From NCBI RefSeq assembly GCF_030814475.1, contig NZ_JAUSVF010000002.1, forward strand, positions 310,001 to 374,000: a stretch of 64,000 nt of DNA. The letters are read 5' to 3'. The notes under the pieces were generated by a model, which saw only the letters and a program-made list of their open reading frames with translations, did not search any database and had not been told where the DNA came from. The translations under genes and the position numbers were made by a program. The DNA comes from Pararhizobium capsulatum DSM 1112 (GTDB lineage: Bacteria; Pseudomonadota; Alphaproteobacteria; Rhizobiales; Rhizobiaceae). The stretch's first letter is position 1; every line of letters begins with the position of its first letter. Positions 1 through 10,623 of this stretch are shown in pieces.

Positions 1-764
1 CCGACCGCGGCGCCACCGCCTCGATCAATTTCCTCAGTGCCCATGACGGCTTCACGCTGGCCGATACGGTTTCGTATCGCGACAAGCACAATGAGGCCAA
101 TGGCGAGGAAAATCGCGATGGCCACTCCAACAACCATTCCGACAACATGGGTGCCGAGGGCGAGACGGACGATGCCGGCATCGTCGATGCCCGCATGCAT
201 CGCCGGCTGAACATGATGGCGACGCTGCTCCTGAGTCAGGGCGTGCCGATGATCCTTGCGGGGGACGAAATCGGAAACAGCCAGGCCGGCAACAACAACG
301 CCTATTGCCAGGACAATGACATCAGCTGGATCGACTGGGACGGTCACGAGGACGATTTCCTGGCACTTTGCCGCAAGCTGGTGGCCTTGAGAAAGGCCCA
401 TCCGTGTCTCAGCCCCGAGCGGTTCTCGAACGGCGTCGAGGGTCCGAATCACATCGAATGGTATGGCAGCGATGGCACTGCCATGGATCAGGCGGCATGG
501 GACGATCCGCAGCGCCGGGCGCTGGGTGTCTACGTTGTCGCCAGGGACGTGGATGCCGATCCGCCAGATGTCACCGACAGGTTGTTCATGATCTTCAACG
601 CGGGCGGGGAAGTCGAATTCACTTTGCCATCATCGGAAGAGGGGACTGTCTGGCATCGTCTGCTCGATACACGCGAGAGCGAGAAATTTCTCGACGCGCC
701 GGCGGAGGAGAAAATCGTGGTCCATGCGGAAAGCATCGTCGTGTTCGAAGGGCGCGGGGAATGA
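1..764 (+). CDS. glgX: glycogen debranching enzyme GlgX, C-terminal part
   Basis: The reading frame is already open at the first bases, so the gene starts before the window. The fragment carries typical GlgX/isoamylase-type GH13 motifs: HDGFTL near its start, then NEANGEENRDG, LLSQGVPMILAGDE and GNNNAYCQDN, followed by the C-terminal beta domain. The family hydrolyses alpha-1,6 branches of phosphorylase-limited glycogen in the cytoplasm. It stops with TGA at 762-764 and faces the convergent transporter gene across a hairpin terminator. The rest of the glycogen operon is presumably upstream but cannot be seen. Confidence 0.93.
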   Translation, partial: DRGATASINFLSAHDGFTLADTVSYRDKHNEANGEENRDGHSNNHSDNMGAEGETDDAGIVDARMHRRLNMMATLLLSQGVPMILAGDEIGNSQAGNNNAYCQDNDISWIDWDGHEDDFLALCRKLVALRKAHPCLSPERFSNGVEGPNHIEWYGSDGTAMDQAAWDDPQRRALGVYVVARDVDADPPDVTDRLFMIFNAGGEVEFTLPSSEEGTVWHRLLDTRESEKFLDAPAEEKIVVHAESIVVFEGRGE

Positions 765-805
765 TCAAACCTGCCGGTTAGGCAGCAGATTCGCTTGTAA
801 ATGTC

Positions 806-833
806 ATGCCCTGCCGATTGCTCGGCAGGGCAT
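806..833. terminator. bidirectional hairpin terminator
   Basis: A perfect 11-bp inverted repeat (806-816 with 823-833) around a 6-nt loop lies between the convergent ends of glgX and the transporter gene. There is no long T run, so termination strength is inferred from stem and position. Confidence 0.7.
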
Positions 834-846
834 AGCTTTCTGGGCA

Positions 847-2046
847 TCAGCTCGCCTGGAGCGTCATCTTGCGCGAGACCGCGACGAGTGAGGCTCCGAG
901 AAGGGCGGCGAAGGACGAGAAGAGGAAGACACCGGCCGGTCCCTGAAACTCGACGATCAGACCGCCGAGGATTGCGCCGGTCGAGATGGCGATTTGGAAT
1001 GTCGTCAGCGTTGCCGCACCGGCGCCTTCCGCCTCGTCGCCGGCAGCGCGGCTGATGAAGGACTGGACGCTGACCGGCAACGCGCCGAAGGCGAAGCCCC
1101 AGGCTGCGGTGGCGGCAGCGGCAACGCCGGGCAGGGCGCCGGCGGTGGCGAGCGTCAGGGCCGTTATGGCAATCCCGCTTGCCGCCAGGGTGATGGCCAT
1201 GCGGGTGCTGCGTTCCGCCAGGAAGCCGCCGGCGATATTGCCGAAGAAGCCGCCGATGCCGAAGGCGAGCAGGATCGCGGTGATCATCTCGACGTCAAAT
1301 CGCGGTACCAGTTCCAGATAGGGGCGGATATAGGTGAAGCCCGCAAAGTGACCGGTGACGACTAGCAGGATCGTTGCGAGACCGAGCCGGATTGCGGGCC
1401 GCTTGAGCACCCGGACGATCGTATCGAGACCGGTCCTGCCGACCGGCGGCAGCGGCGGAACCGTCAATGCCTGCACGGCGAAGGTGACGACGCCGACGGC
1501 GGCGGCGAGCAGGAAGGCGTAGCGCCAGCCCAGCGTCGCGCCGATCCAGGCGCCAAGGGGTGCAGCGCAAACCGTCGCGATCGAGACGCCCGACATCACG
1601 ATCGCCATGGCGCGTGGCATCAGCCGGCCGGGAACCAGCCGCATGGCCAGCGCCAGCGACATGGCCCAGAAACCGCCAAGCGCGATGCCGAGCAGCACAC
1701 GCGCGGCAAGCAAGGTGGCGAGGTTCGATGCGAAACCGGCCATCAGGCTGGAGATCACCAGAAGGCCCGTCAGCGCAAGAAGAACGAGCTTTCTGTCGAA
1801 CCGTCCGGTGCCGACGACGACGGCAGGCCCGGCGATGGCCGCGACGATCGCGGTGGCGGTGACTGATTGTCCCGCAGTCCCGATGCTGACGCCGAGGTCG
1901 GCGGACATCGGGGTCAGCAGACTAGCGGGCAGAAATTCGGCCGTGACCAGGCCGAAGACGCCGAGTGACAAGGAGACGACGGCGCCCCATCGGGCGGCGT
2001 GGTCTTCCTCTTTAGCGGAGGCGGAGTTTGTTACGAGGCCGTCCAT
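847..2046 (-). CDS. MFS exporter, NepI/AraJ-like (DHA1 family)
   Basis: This is a 399-residue hydrophobic protein with about 12 membrane segments. Two stretches resemble the purine-ribonucleoside exporter NepI and relatives: LVTAEFLPASLLTPM (about residue 34) and LLGIALGGFWAMSLALAMRL (about residue 118). A GRFDRK loop lies between helices 2 and 3. It probably exports a small metabolite or drug by proton antiport across the inner membrane; the substrate cannot be read from sequence. GGAG upstream of ATG at 2046 supports the start. It is divergent from an AraC-family gene, which is its likely regulator. Confidence 0.85.
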   Translation of the reverse strand: MDGLVTNSASAKEEDHAARWGAVVSLSLGVFGLVTAEFLPASLLTPMSADLGVSIGTAGQSVTATAIVAAIAGPAVVVGTGRFDRKLVLLALTGLLVISSLMAGFASNLATLLAARVLLGIALGGFWAMSLALAMRLVPGRLMPRAMAIVMSGVSIATVCAAPLGAWIGATLGWRYAFLLAAAVGVVTFAVQALTVPPLPPVGRTGLDTIVRVLKRPAIRLGLATILLVVTGHFAGFTYIRPYLELVPRFDVEMITAILLAFGIGGFFGNIAGGFLAERSTRMAITLAASGIAITALTLATAGALPGVAAAATAAWGFAFGALPVSVQSFISRAAGDEAEGAGAATLTTFQIAISTGAILGGLIVEFQGPAGVFLFSSFAALLGASLVAVSRKMTLQAS

Positions 2047-2153
2047 GTTTCATCTCCAATGAAGGTTGGAGAAAACGTAGGCGTGACCGGCCAGAGTTTC
2101 TATGCTAGAAAATCCATTAAACTATGCAGTTTGTCCAAATCTGCGGGGAGGCC
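2047..2153. promoter_or_regulatory. divergent intergenic region, exporter/AraC regulator
   Basis: This 107-bp gap between divergent genes must hold both promoters and probably the AraC-type operator. No clear palindromic operator was identified. Confidence 0.4.
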
Positions 2154-3071
2154 ATGAGCGACGCCTTGACTGAAATTCTGCGCGGGCTGCGGCTTGACGG
2201 GGTGGAATACGGCCGTTGCCAGCCTTCGGCGCCCTGGGCGACGTCCTATCCGGCACAGGAGCCTGCCCGCTTCCATTTCCTTGCCGCAGGCTCCGCCCAT
2301 CTGCAGACACCGGATGGCGAGTGGATGGAACTTGCCCCGGGCGACGCTGTCCTGTTGCCCAAGGGTGATGCGCATGTGCTGGCCAGCAAGCCGGGCATCC
2401 CGGCGGTGCCGGTGAGCGACCTGCCGAAACGCCAGCTGTGCGATGGCATCGTCGACCTGCAATGCCCCTGCAGGGATAGCAGCAATCTCCTGTTCTTCGC
2501 GGTCATGCAGTTCAATGTCGACCGGCTGCATCCATTGCTCCAGCTGATGCCGGCGGTGATGCGCACCAGCGATCTCTCATCGAGCGAGCCGTCTATCCCG
2601 CCGCTTCTGGACGCGATGATGCGGGAAGCCGAAATGCAACGCGTCGGCTCGGGCGGCATCCTGGCGCGGCTGGCCGATGTGCTGACCGCAACGATCATCC
2701 GGACCTGGGTCGAGCATGGCTGCGGCACGGCGACGGGCTGGCTGGCGGCGGTGCGCAATCCGGAAATCGGCCGGGTGCTGGCCGCCATCCACCTCGAACC
2801 TTCACGGGATTGGAGGGTGCCGGAGCTGGCAAAGCTCATGGGTGCCTCCCGTTCCGGCTTCGCCCAGCGCTTCGTCGATACGGTGGGCGAAACCCCGGCG
2901 CGCTATATCGCCCGGACGCGCATGCACAAGGCACATCAATGGTTGAAGGAAGGGCAGCGCGTTGCGCTGGTCGCAAATCGGCTCGGTTACGATTCCGAGG
3001 CGTCGTTCAGCCGCGCCTTCCGCAAGATCATCGGCGCACCGCCGAGCCACTATCGGGCAAAGAGCGCATGA
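2154..3071 (+). CDS. AraC-family regulator with cupin sensor domain
   Basis: The N-terminal half (to about residue 190) is a cupin-type sensor of the AraC_N/Cupin_6 class (RFHFLAAGSAHL, LAPGDAVLLPKG). The C-terminal 100 residues contain the two AraC helix-turn-helix units (VPELAKLMGASRSGFAQRF; ANRLGYDSEASFSRAFRK). It should bind DNA and respond to a small ligand. ATG 2154 gives the usual N-terminus of this family, but its GGGGAGG is unusually close; an in-frame ATG at 2124 lacks a Shine-Dalgarno. Its placement opposite the NepI-like exporter suggests local control of efflux. Confidence 0.88.
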   Translation: MSDALTEILRGLRLDGVEYGRCQPSAPWATSYPAQEPARFHFLAAGSAHLQTPDGEWMELAPGDAVLLPKGDAHVLASKPGIPAVPVSDLPKRQLCDGIVDLQCPCRDSSNLLFFAVMQFNVDRLHPLLQLMPAVMRTSDLSSSEPSIPPLLDAMMREAEMQRVGSGGILARLADVLTATIIRTWVEHGCGTATGWLAAVRNPEIGRVLAAIHLEPSRDWRVPELAKLMGASRSGFAQRFVDTVGETPARYIARTRMHKAHQWLKEGQRVALVANRLGYDSEASFSRAFRKIIGAPPSHYRAKSA

Positions 3072-3103
3072 CCCAGGGTGAGACGTAGCTTCACCACTGC
3101 TGT

Positions 3104-4018
3104 TTATTTTGTTCCGGCTTGCCGGCGCATGCTGTCGGCGGAGCGGCGGACGACGTCGGCGATATGAACGAGTTGTTTGGCGAGCGGTGAGGCGTTGCGC
3201 CAGATCATGCCGATCGTGCGCGACGGCGGGGCGTTGAGGAAGCGGGAGATCGACACGGAGGCCGAGCGGGTCTCGACGGGCACGGCCATCTCCGGGATCA
3301 GCGTAACGCCGATACCGGCGCTCACCATCTGCACCAGTGTGGAAAGTGAGCTTCCCTCCATCAGTTCACGGGGGCGCGTCGAGCCGATCTTGCAGAACGA
3401 CAGGGCCTGTTCGCGGAAGCAGTGGCCTTCCTCAAGCAGCAGCAGCCGCATCTCGCGCAATGCCTCCCGCTCGGGCACGGGCTTGCCCTCGTCTTCGTGT
3501 TTCCGCACCAGCACGAATTCTTCCTCGAACAACTTCAATTCGGTCAAGGAAGGCTCCGATACCGGTAGCGCCACGATCGCCATGTCGAGATTGCCCTGCG
3601 CCAGTTCATGCACCAGCCGCGCGGTCTGGGTCTCGCGCACCTCGATCTGAATGCCCTCGAATGTGCTGTTCAAATCCTTTATGATCGCCGGCAACAGATA
3701 GGGCGCAACCGTCGGGATGATGCCGATGCGCAGGCGGATCAAAAGCTGGTCGCGTGAGGCGCGGACAAGGTCGCCGAGTTCATCCACGGCCGCCAGTATG
3801 TCGCGAACGCGGAGCGCGAAGGTCTCGCCGAAGGCCGTCAGCTTTATCTCGCGGGCGCTGCGTTCGAAGAGGTCATGGCCCACGTCCTCTTCGAGTTCCT
3901 TGATCTGCATGGAGAGTGCAGGCTGGGAGATGGCGCAGGCATCCGCTGCGCGCCGGAAGCGTCCATCACGCGCCAAGGCCTCGAAATAGCGGAGCTGCTT
4001 AAGTGTTACATTCTTCAT
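3104..4018 (-). CDS. oxyR: hydrogen peroxide sensor OxyR (LysR family)
   Basis: The protein has 304 residues with an N-terminal LysR helix-turn-helix (LKQLRYFEALARDGRFRRAA, SQPALSMQIKELE) and an effector domain. The redox pair of OxyR is present as C200 and C209 in GHCFREQALSFC, with the same nine-residue spacing as C199/C208 of E. coli OxyR. Peroxide should form the disulfide and switch on katG transcription. It is divergent from katG, the classical rhizobial/Agrobacterium arrangement, so autoregulation from the shared intergenic region is likely. The cysteine motif makes a generic LysR assignment unlikely. Confidence 0.94.
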   Translation of the reverse strand: MKNVTLKQLRYFEALARDGRFRRAADACAISQPALSMQIKELEEDVGHDLFERSAREIKLTAFGETFALRVRDILAAVDELGDLVRASRDQLLIRLRIGIIPTVAPYLLPAIIKDLNSTFEGIQIEVRETQTARLVHELAQGNLDMAIVALPVSEPSLTELKLFEEEFVLVRKHEDEGKPVPEREALREMRLLLLEEGHCFREQALSFCKIGSTRPRELMEGSSLSTLVQMVSAGIGVTLIPEMAVPVETRSASVSISRFLNAPPSRTIGMIWRNASPLAKQLVHIADVVRRSADSMRRQAGTK

Positions 4019-6391
<2,373 letters not shown>

Positions 6392-6407
6392 TCCCTGGGC
6401 AATGTTT

Positions 6408-6434
6408 CTGGGCGGGGCGTCATGCCCCGCCCAG
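6408..6434 (+). terminator. katG terminator hairpin
   Basis: A perfect 11-bp GC-rich inverted repeat (6408-6418 with 6424-6434) has a 5-nt loop and begins 17 bp after the katG stop. The next 250 bp up to the SGNH gene contain nothing recognisable. Confidence 0.8.
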
Positions 6435-6684
6435 TTCATGTCGTAGAATTCAGGCTGACGCCAACTACATACCTCGAAAAACCGGAATTTCTGACAGCAG
6501 AGCTCTATAAATTCAATGGCTTGTCGATTAGATTTTTTCCGAGATCGAGGTTCTTCACGGTGTCCAACTGGCTCCGGGACGGCTGGGAGATGCTTCCGCC
6601 GAGTCTCACCAAAAGATCGGTCTGGGACACAAGGCCAACGGCATGAAAAAATGCGCCACGTTGGTCGAAGGCTCGGGCCTAAGT

Positions 6685-7365
6685 TTAAAGGCCGCTACGC
6701 TTGATGAATTGGCGTAGCATCGCATACCCTTTGGCCACAAGGTGGATGTTGTCAGGTCGGAAGTTGTCGCACTGACTTGCCCAACCGCAGGTTAAGCTTG
6801 CTTCATCGATCTCAACAATAGTCATGCCGCTCAGTGCGAAAGGCAAGTGAGCGTTTATAAAGTCGCGATCACGCTCCCTGAAGTGGAAGTCTTTCCCGCG
6901 GGGCAGAAGCGGTAGAACGAAAAGCTGCGAATTAGGCCATAACACTCTTATGTACTTGGCGACGGCGACCATCCCGCCCAAAACCTCACAGCGGTCGTAG
7001 TCAAGCTCCCGCAGGTTGTTTGTGCCAATGCTGAGGATTACGCGAGATGGAGAGATGCTTGGGCGCAATATCTCTAACCGCCAAAGCAATTCTTGCGTGC
7101 GCTCTCCCCTAATGCCCATATTAATCACAGAGAGCCCGGCAAAGTCCCGAGATTGTGTTTCGCCCCAGTGCTCCGCGATTGAATCTCCGATAATCAAAAG
7201 GTCAGTAGTTCCAGAAGCGGTAGAATATCTCCTTGCCAAGCTAAGTCGTTGGTGAGACTGCTCGATAATGGGAGTCTTTGAAATAATCGCGTCTCTGCGG
7301 CATGCCGCATAAGAAGCCGAACAAGTTAATGTGGCAACAACCAATGGCAAAAATAGACGCCACAT
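6685..7365 (-). CDS. secreted SGNH/GDSL-type hydrolase (paralogue 1)
   Basis: The 226-residue product has a Sec signal peptide (about residues 1-20, ending ASYA|A). SGNH blocks follow: nucleophile S62 in IIGDSIAEHW, the glycine block NMGIRGERTQELLWRL, the asparagine block IGTNNLR, and the Asp-His block DNIHL near the C-terminus. The family hydrolyses or transfers acyl esters on sugars and lipids, here presumably in the periplasm. GGAG precedes the ATG. A second gene at 47153-47854 encodes a clear paralogue with the same blocks. It is divergent from an acyltransferase gene, which suggests a role in surface-glycan acylation or deacylation. The substrate is unknown. Confidence 0.8.
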   Translation of the reverse strand: MWRLFLPLVVATLTCSASYAACRRDAIISKTPIIEQSHQRLSLARRYSTASGTTDLLIIGDSIAEHWGETQSRDFAGLSVINMGIRGERTQELLWRLEILRPSISPSRVILSIGTNNLRELDYDRCEVLGGMVAVAKYIRVLWPNSQLFVLPLLPRGKDFHFRERDRDFINAHLPFALSGMTIVEIDEASLTCGWASQCDNFRPDNIHLVAKGYAMLRQFIKRSGL

Positions 7366-7437
7366 ACATTAAATCTCCAATTGCCTTCACACAGATCTAG
7401 AGTTATCGACTATTGCATAAAAATGGAGACCCAAGAG

Positions 7438-8334
7438 ATGGATAAACCGAACGAGGTGCTTTTCAAGTACGCTTTTCGCGGGCATAGGGCACCAGATCGA
7501 TCAACGTTTTTGTTGGGTGATCTTCCCAGCGGCAATCTTAAACGCCTCGATATAACGTCGTTCAATGTGGTAAATCCTTCCGACCATACCTTGGAAAAGT
7601 GCTTTGTGTGGTTTCCTCCTGGGCTTTCTAGACGCGTTAAGTCGATGGTGAAATTCGAGGTTTTGAAGCCTCTGCAAAACTGCAACTTCTTTTTTTTTCG
7701 GATACCGGACAGACGCTCTAAGATTACGTTCTCGCTTCGAGGTGACAACCAAACGGCAGTTTTTCTATCGGAACGCAAAATCATCATTACTGTTAAGATG
7801 GTTGAAAAAAGCAATCATCTAACCGTAGGCGAGGACGCCTACATTGGAGGCGCGACTCTCGTCATGCAGGACACAACGATTACTGTGGGCGCTGGAGGCC
7901 TCTGGTCTGACGGCGTTCTGCTGCAGGGAACCGATAGCCATGGCGTCGTTGACTTAGATACGATGGAGGTCATAAACGGCGGGCCCAAGTACATAAATTT
8001 GAAGCGTCGCGTGTGGCTTGGTCGACATTCTTCAGTATTGAAGAATGTGACAATTGAAGAGGGGTCGGTGGTCGCATCAGGTGCCGTTGTCGTGAAAAAT
8101 GTACCAAAAGCATGCGCTGTAGCCGGGGTTCCCGCGAAGGTAATCAAGGAACGAATCTCATGGTCTCGGCGCCAAAAAAGCATCAGCGAAACTGAAATGG
8201 AGGACCTCATCAGGCTGCGAAACGAGCTTGACGGAGTAGCCCAATTTTGTCCCAAGCCAACGCTCGTTGCATATGAAGAGTCAACGGAAGTTGTTATACC
8301 CGAGTTACCAATAGTGTCACGTACCGTCAAATGA
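7438..8334 (+). CDS. left-handed beta-helix (hexapeptide) acyltransferase-like protein
   Basis: About 298 residues. The C-terminal half has hexapeptide repeats of the LbH acyltransferase fold (LTVGEDAYIGGATLVMQ, VWLGRHSSVLKNVTIEEGSV, GAVVVKNVPKACAVAGVPAK), close to the maltose/galactoside and capsular O-acetyltransferase type. It is likely to transfer an acetyl or other acyl group to a sugar. The first about 120 residues are not a known domain to me. ATG 7438 has GGAG upstream; ATG 7423 and TTG 7381 are alternatives. Base composition is lower in GC than katG, as in the polysaccharide island farther on. Confidence 0.72.
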   Translation: MDKPNEVLFKYAFRGHRAPDRSTFLLGDLPSGNLKRLDITSFNVVNPSDHTLEKCFVWFPPGLSRRVKSMVKFEVLKPLQNCNFFFFRIPDRRSKITFSLRGDNQTAVFLSERKIIITVKMVEKSNHLTVGEDAYIGGATLVMQDTTITVGAGGLWSDGVLLQGTDSHGVVDLDTMEVINGGPKYINLKRRVWLGRHSSVLKNVTIEEGSVVASGAVVVKNVPKACAVAGVPAKVIKERISWSRRQKSISETEMEDLIRLRNELDGVAQFCPKPTLVAYEESTEVVIPELPIVSRTVK

Positions 8335-8352
8335 GAAAATGGAGAACCGACG

Positions 8353-8559
8353 ATGCATTGGATGGAACTAAGCCTGAGCACAGGGAAAAAAACGTGGGTG
8401 GATATGACCAAACTTGTCAGAATTGATCCGGTAAAGGGTGGTTCGCGCTTGTACTTTAATCTGATTGTCCCAGGTGGGAAAGAGAAGTCTATTTTCAAGG
8501 CCATGACTGTCAAGGAAGTGCCTGCTCAACTTATTAAGGATTTGAAAGCCATCAAGTAG
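8353..8559 (+). CDS. small conserved-looking protein of unknown function, 68 aa
   Basis: A short soluble basic protein (MHWMELSLSTGKKTWVDMTK at the start) with a GGAG about nine bases before ATG 8353. It lies 18 bp after the acyltransferase, so it is probably co-transcribed, and a hairpin follows its stop. I do not recognise a family. Confidence 0.55.
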   Translation: MHWMELSLSTGKKTWVDMTKLVRIDPVKGGSRLYFNLIVPGGKEKSIFKAMTVKEVPAQLIKDLKAIK

Positions 8560-8565
8560 ACATTC

Positions 8566-8593
8566 GCGGCTCGATCATGGACGACCGAGCCGC
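8566..8593 (+). terminator. probable terminator hairpin
   Basis: An 8-bp perfect inverted repeat (8566-8573 with 8586-8593) lies just after the small gene and is followed by a short T-containing stretch. Confidence 0.5.
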
Positions 8594-8667
8594 CCGTTTA
8601 TGTTGCTGGAGCATGAAACACAAAAGCCCTGGACAGGGCATGCTGTGGGAAATGCACCAGGCCAAAC

Positions 8668-8885
8668 GAAGGCCGAACCGGCGGGTCCAACCGTCGATGT
8701 CAAAACGCTGCACGCCAAGATCGGGGAGTTGACGCTGGAGAATGATTTTTTATCCGGTGCGCTAGGCAAGGCGGGATTGCTGAGCGGAAAGAGATGATCA
8801 AGGGCGAGCACAAACTGTCGGTTACCGCCAGGCGAAGCTTCTCAGCTTCAGTCGTGGCAGCATCACTGTCCCAAGTCAGCAAATC
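8668..8885 (+). pseudogene. IS3-family remnant (end of orfA, start of orfB)
   Basis: The DNA closely matches 50065-50270, where an IS3 orfA/orfB junction is intact. The frame encodes the orfA tail VDVKTLHAKIGELTLENDF and the start of orfB. Around 8820 one base is missing relative to the other copy, shifting the orfB frame. Both IS ends are lost. Confidence 0.8.
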
Positions 8886-9495
8886 GTCTGCACAAAGCTG
8901 CCGGACGACGAGGCTCCGGAATAGGCCACAAGGTCAACTTCGACGTATCCCGGCGGCGGATCGTTCCAGTCGCTGAAGGTGCGCACTGGCACCGATCTGC
9001 GCACCGCAGAACTCATTCCGACGCGGCGGTGCGGCGCGACAATCAGGATGAGACCTCTCATCCAGATTGCCGCGCTATACGGCGGCGTTGCCCGCCGCGA
9101 GCCACGGAACGCACTGCTGAAAGCAGGCGATCCATTGTCGCCGGGCTGATCAATAACAGCTGGTCGCGTAGCTCGCCATCAAGATCTGGTCGGCCATGGC
9201 GTTCGAGGGCCTGCAGCAAGATGGGAACCATCGGCTTGCGACGTGTCGAGTAGAGCCGGTCTCAGACCTCCCACAATACCACCAATGCATCCCGAACTTC
9301 GGTGCCTAAAGCACGGGATATTTTCTGGTGGGCGACGGGCCGGCAGCTCGAGGTCGCAGCACCCGTGTCGCATGCTTGCGAAGGCAGCCCGAAACTGCAG
9401 CGAAGCCGTCCAAAATTCTTTGCTTCGGCCTGGCTGCTCGATCGATATCGCTCGACAATCGCATCAACCATTTCCAAACGTGTCGCTATGCTAAT
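8876..9495 (-). pseudogene. ISNCY-type transposase remnant (N-terminal half)
   Basis: Read on the minus strand from 9495, pieces of a large transposase appear in order: SIATRLEMVDAIVERYRSS, then EVRDALVVLWE, a stop at about 9250, RKPMVPILLQALERHG, and finally RTFSDWNDPPPGYVEVDLVA close to 8880. These are characteristic of the ISNCY-type integrase-core transposases. The frame is broken by at least one nonsense and one frameshift change, and the catalytic half is missing. It ends where the IS3 remnant begins. Confidence 0.75.
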
Positions 9496-9503
9496 CCGCC
9501 TCC

Positions 9504-9597
9504 GCGCCCCGCACGGCGACCACGAACAGAAGCGTGAAGCCCGCTGATGACGAAAGATCGAACGGAAATCAAGTTGACCCATTACAGAAGGTGTCCA
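9504..9597 (-). repeat. recurrent about 94-bp mobile-element-associated segment, copy 1
   Basis: The reverse complement starts TGGACACCTTCTGTAATGGG and matches segments at 28009-28101 and 39997-40088. Here it adjoins the start of the ISNCY remnant. The constant outer sequence looks like an IS terminus. Confidence 0.75.
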
Positions 9598-9711
9598 GGT
9601 GGCCGAATATGCCGGCTTAGGCACCACCGCTACCCTGCACCCAATTTCCGCGCCCTTTTCGCCACCACGCCCGCAGCCTACCGGGAAGCTTTTGGCGCAG
9701 GGCGCTGAGAT

Positions 9712-10623
9712 CTATCGCTCGAAGGGTTCTCCGAGCGAGGCTACGCCGTTGAGCTTCAACAGGCGCCGGTCGGCGGAGATGATGCCGAGCACGATGATGG
9801 TGACGATGTAGGGCAGGCTCGACAAGAGCTGCGACGGCAGGTCGAGGCCGGTTGCCTGGGCGGCAAGGCTCATCAGCGACACCGCCCCGAACAGGCAGGC
9901 GCCGAGGAAGATACGGCCCGTCAGCCATGTGCCGAAGACGACCAGTGCGATCGCAATCCAGCCACGGCCGGCGATCATGCCGTCGGCCCACAGCGGGGTG
10001 TAGATGACGGATGCATAGGCGCCGGCAAAGCCCGCCATCATGCCGCCGAAGGCGATGGCCGCGACGCGCACGGCAATGACCGGATAGCCGATCGCATGGG
10101 CCGCCTTCGGGTTTTCGCCGACGGCACGGATGACGAGGCCGGTCTTGGTGAAGGCGAAGGTCGCCCAGATCGCGAGCGTTGCGAGAAGAGAGAGCCAGAC
10201 GACGATATCCTGCTCGAACAGGCCGCCGATAACGGGGATGTCGGAGAGGCCGGGGATAGCGATCTTCGGCAGGCCCTTCACCGTCAGGCTCTCATAGGTT
10301 TTGCCGAACAGGGCAGAAAGTCCCTGACCGAGGATACCGATGGCAAGGCCGGTCGCCACCTGGTTTGCACGAAAGCCGAGCGCGATGAAGGCGAAGACCA
10401 GCGAGAGCAGGGCCGCGCTCATCCCGGCAGCGACGAAGCCGAGGAAATGGCCCCCTCCGTGATAGACGACGATGAAGGCGATGACCGCGCCGAGCGCCAT
10501 CAGACCTTCGACCCCGAGATTGAGCACGCCGGCGCGCTCCACTACCATTTCGCCAAGGGCTGCGAGCAAGAACGGGGTCGCTGCCGCCAGCATGCCGGCA
10601 AAGATGAACTCGATGGCGTTCAT
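9712..10623 (-). CDS. BMP-type nucleoside/purine ABC transporter permease 2
   Basis: 303 residues, strongly hydrophobic, of the BPD_transp_2 (RbsC-like) permease family. GEMVVERAGVLNLGVEGLMA near residue 25 is characteristic of the nucleoside-importer permeases NupQ/YufQ. It is the last gene of the eight-gene operon; its start overlaps the previous permease stop by 4 bp. With the partner permease it forms the inner-membrane channel. Substrate prediction (purine, nucleoside or methylated derivative) comes from the BMP-type binding protein and the deaminase in the operon. Confidence 0.87.
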   Translation of the reverse strand: MNAIEFIFAGMLAAATPFLLAALGEMVVERAGVLNLGVEGLMALGAVIAFIVVYHGGGHFLGFVAAGMSAALLSLVFAFIALGFRANQVATGLAIGILGQGLSALFGKTYESLTVKGLPKIAIPGLSDIPVIGGLFEQDIVVWLSLLATLAIWATFAFTKTGLVIRAVGENPKAAHAIGYPVIAVRVAAIAFGGMMAGFAGAYASVIYTPLWADGMIAGRGWIAIALVVFGTWLTGRIFLGACLFGAVSLMSLAAQATGLDLPSQLLSSLPYIVTIIVLGIISADRRLLKLNGVASLGEPFER

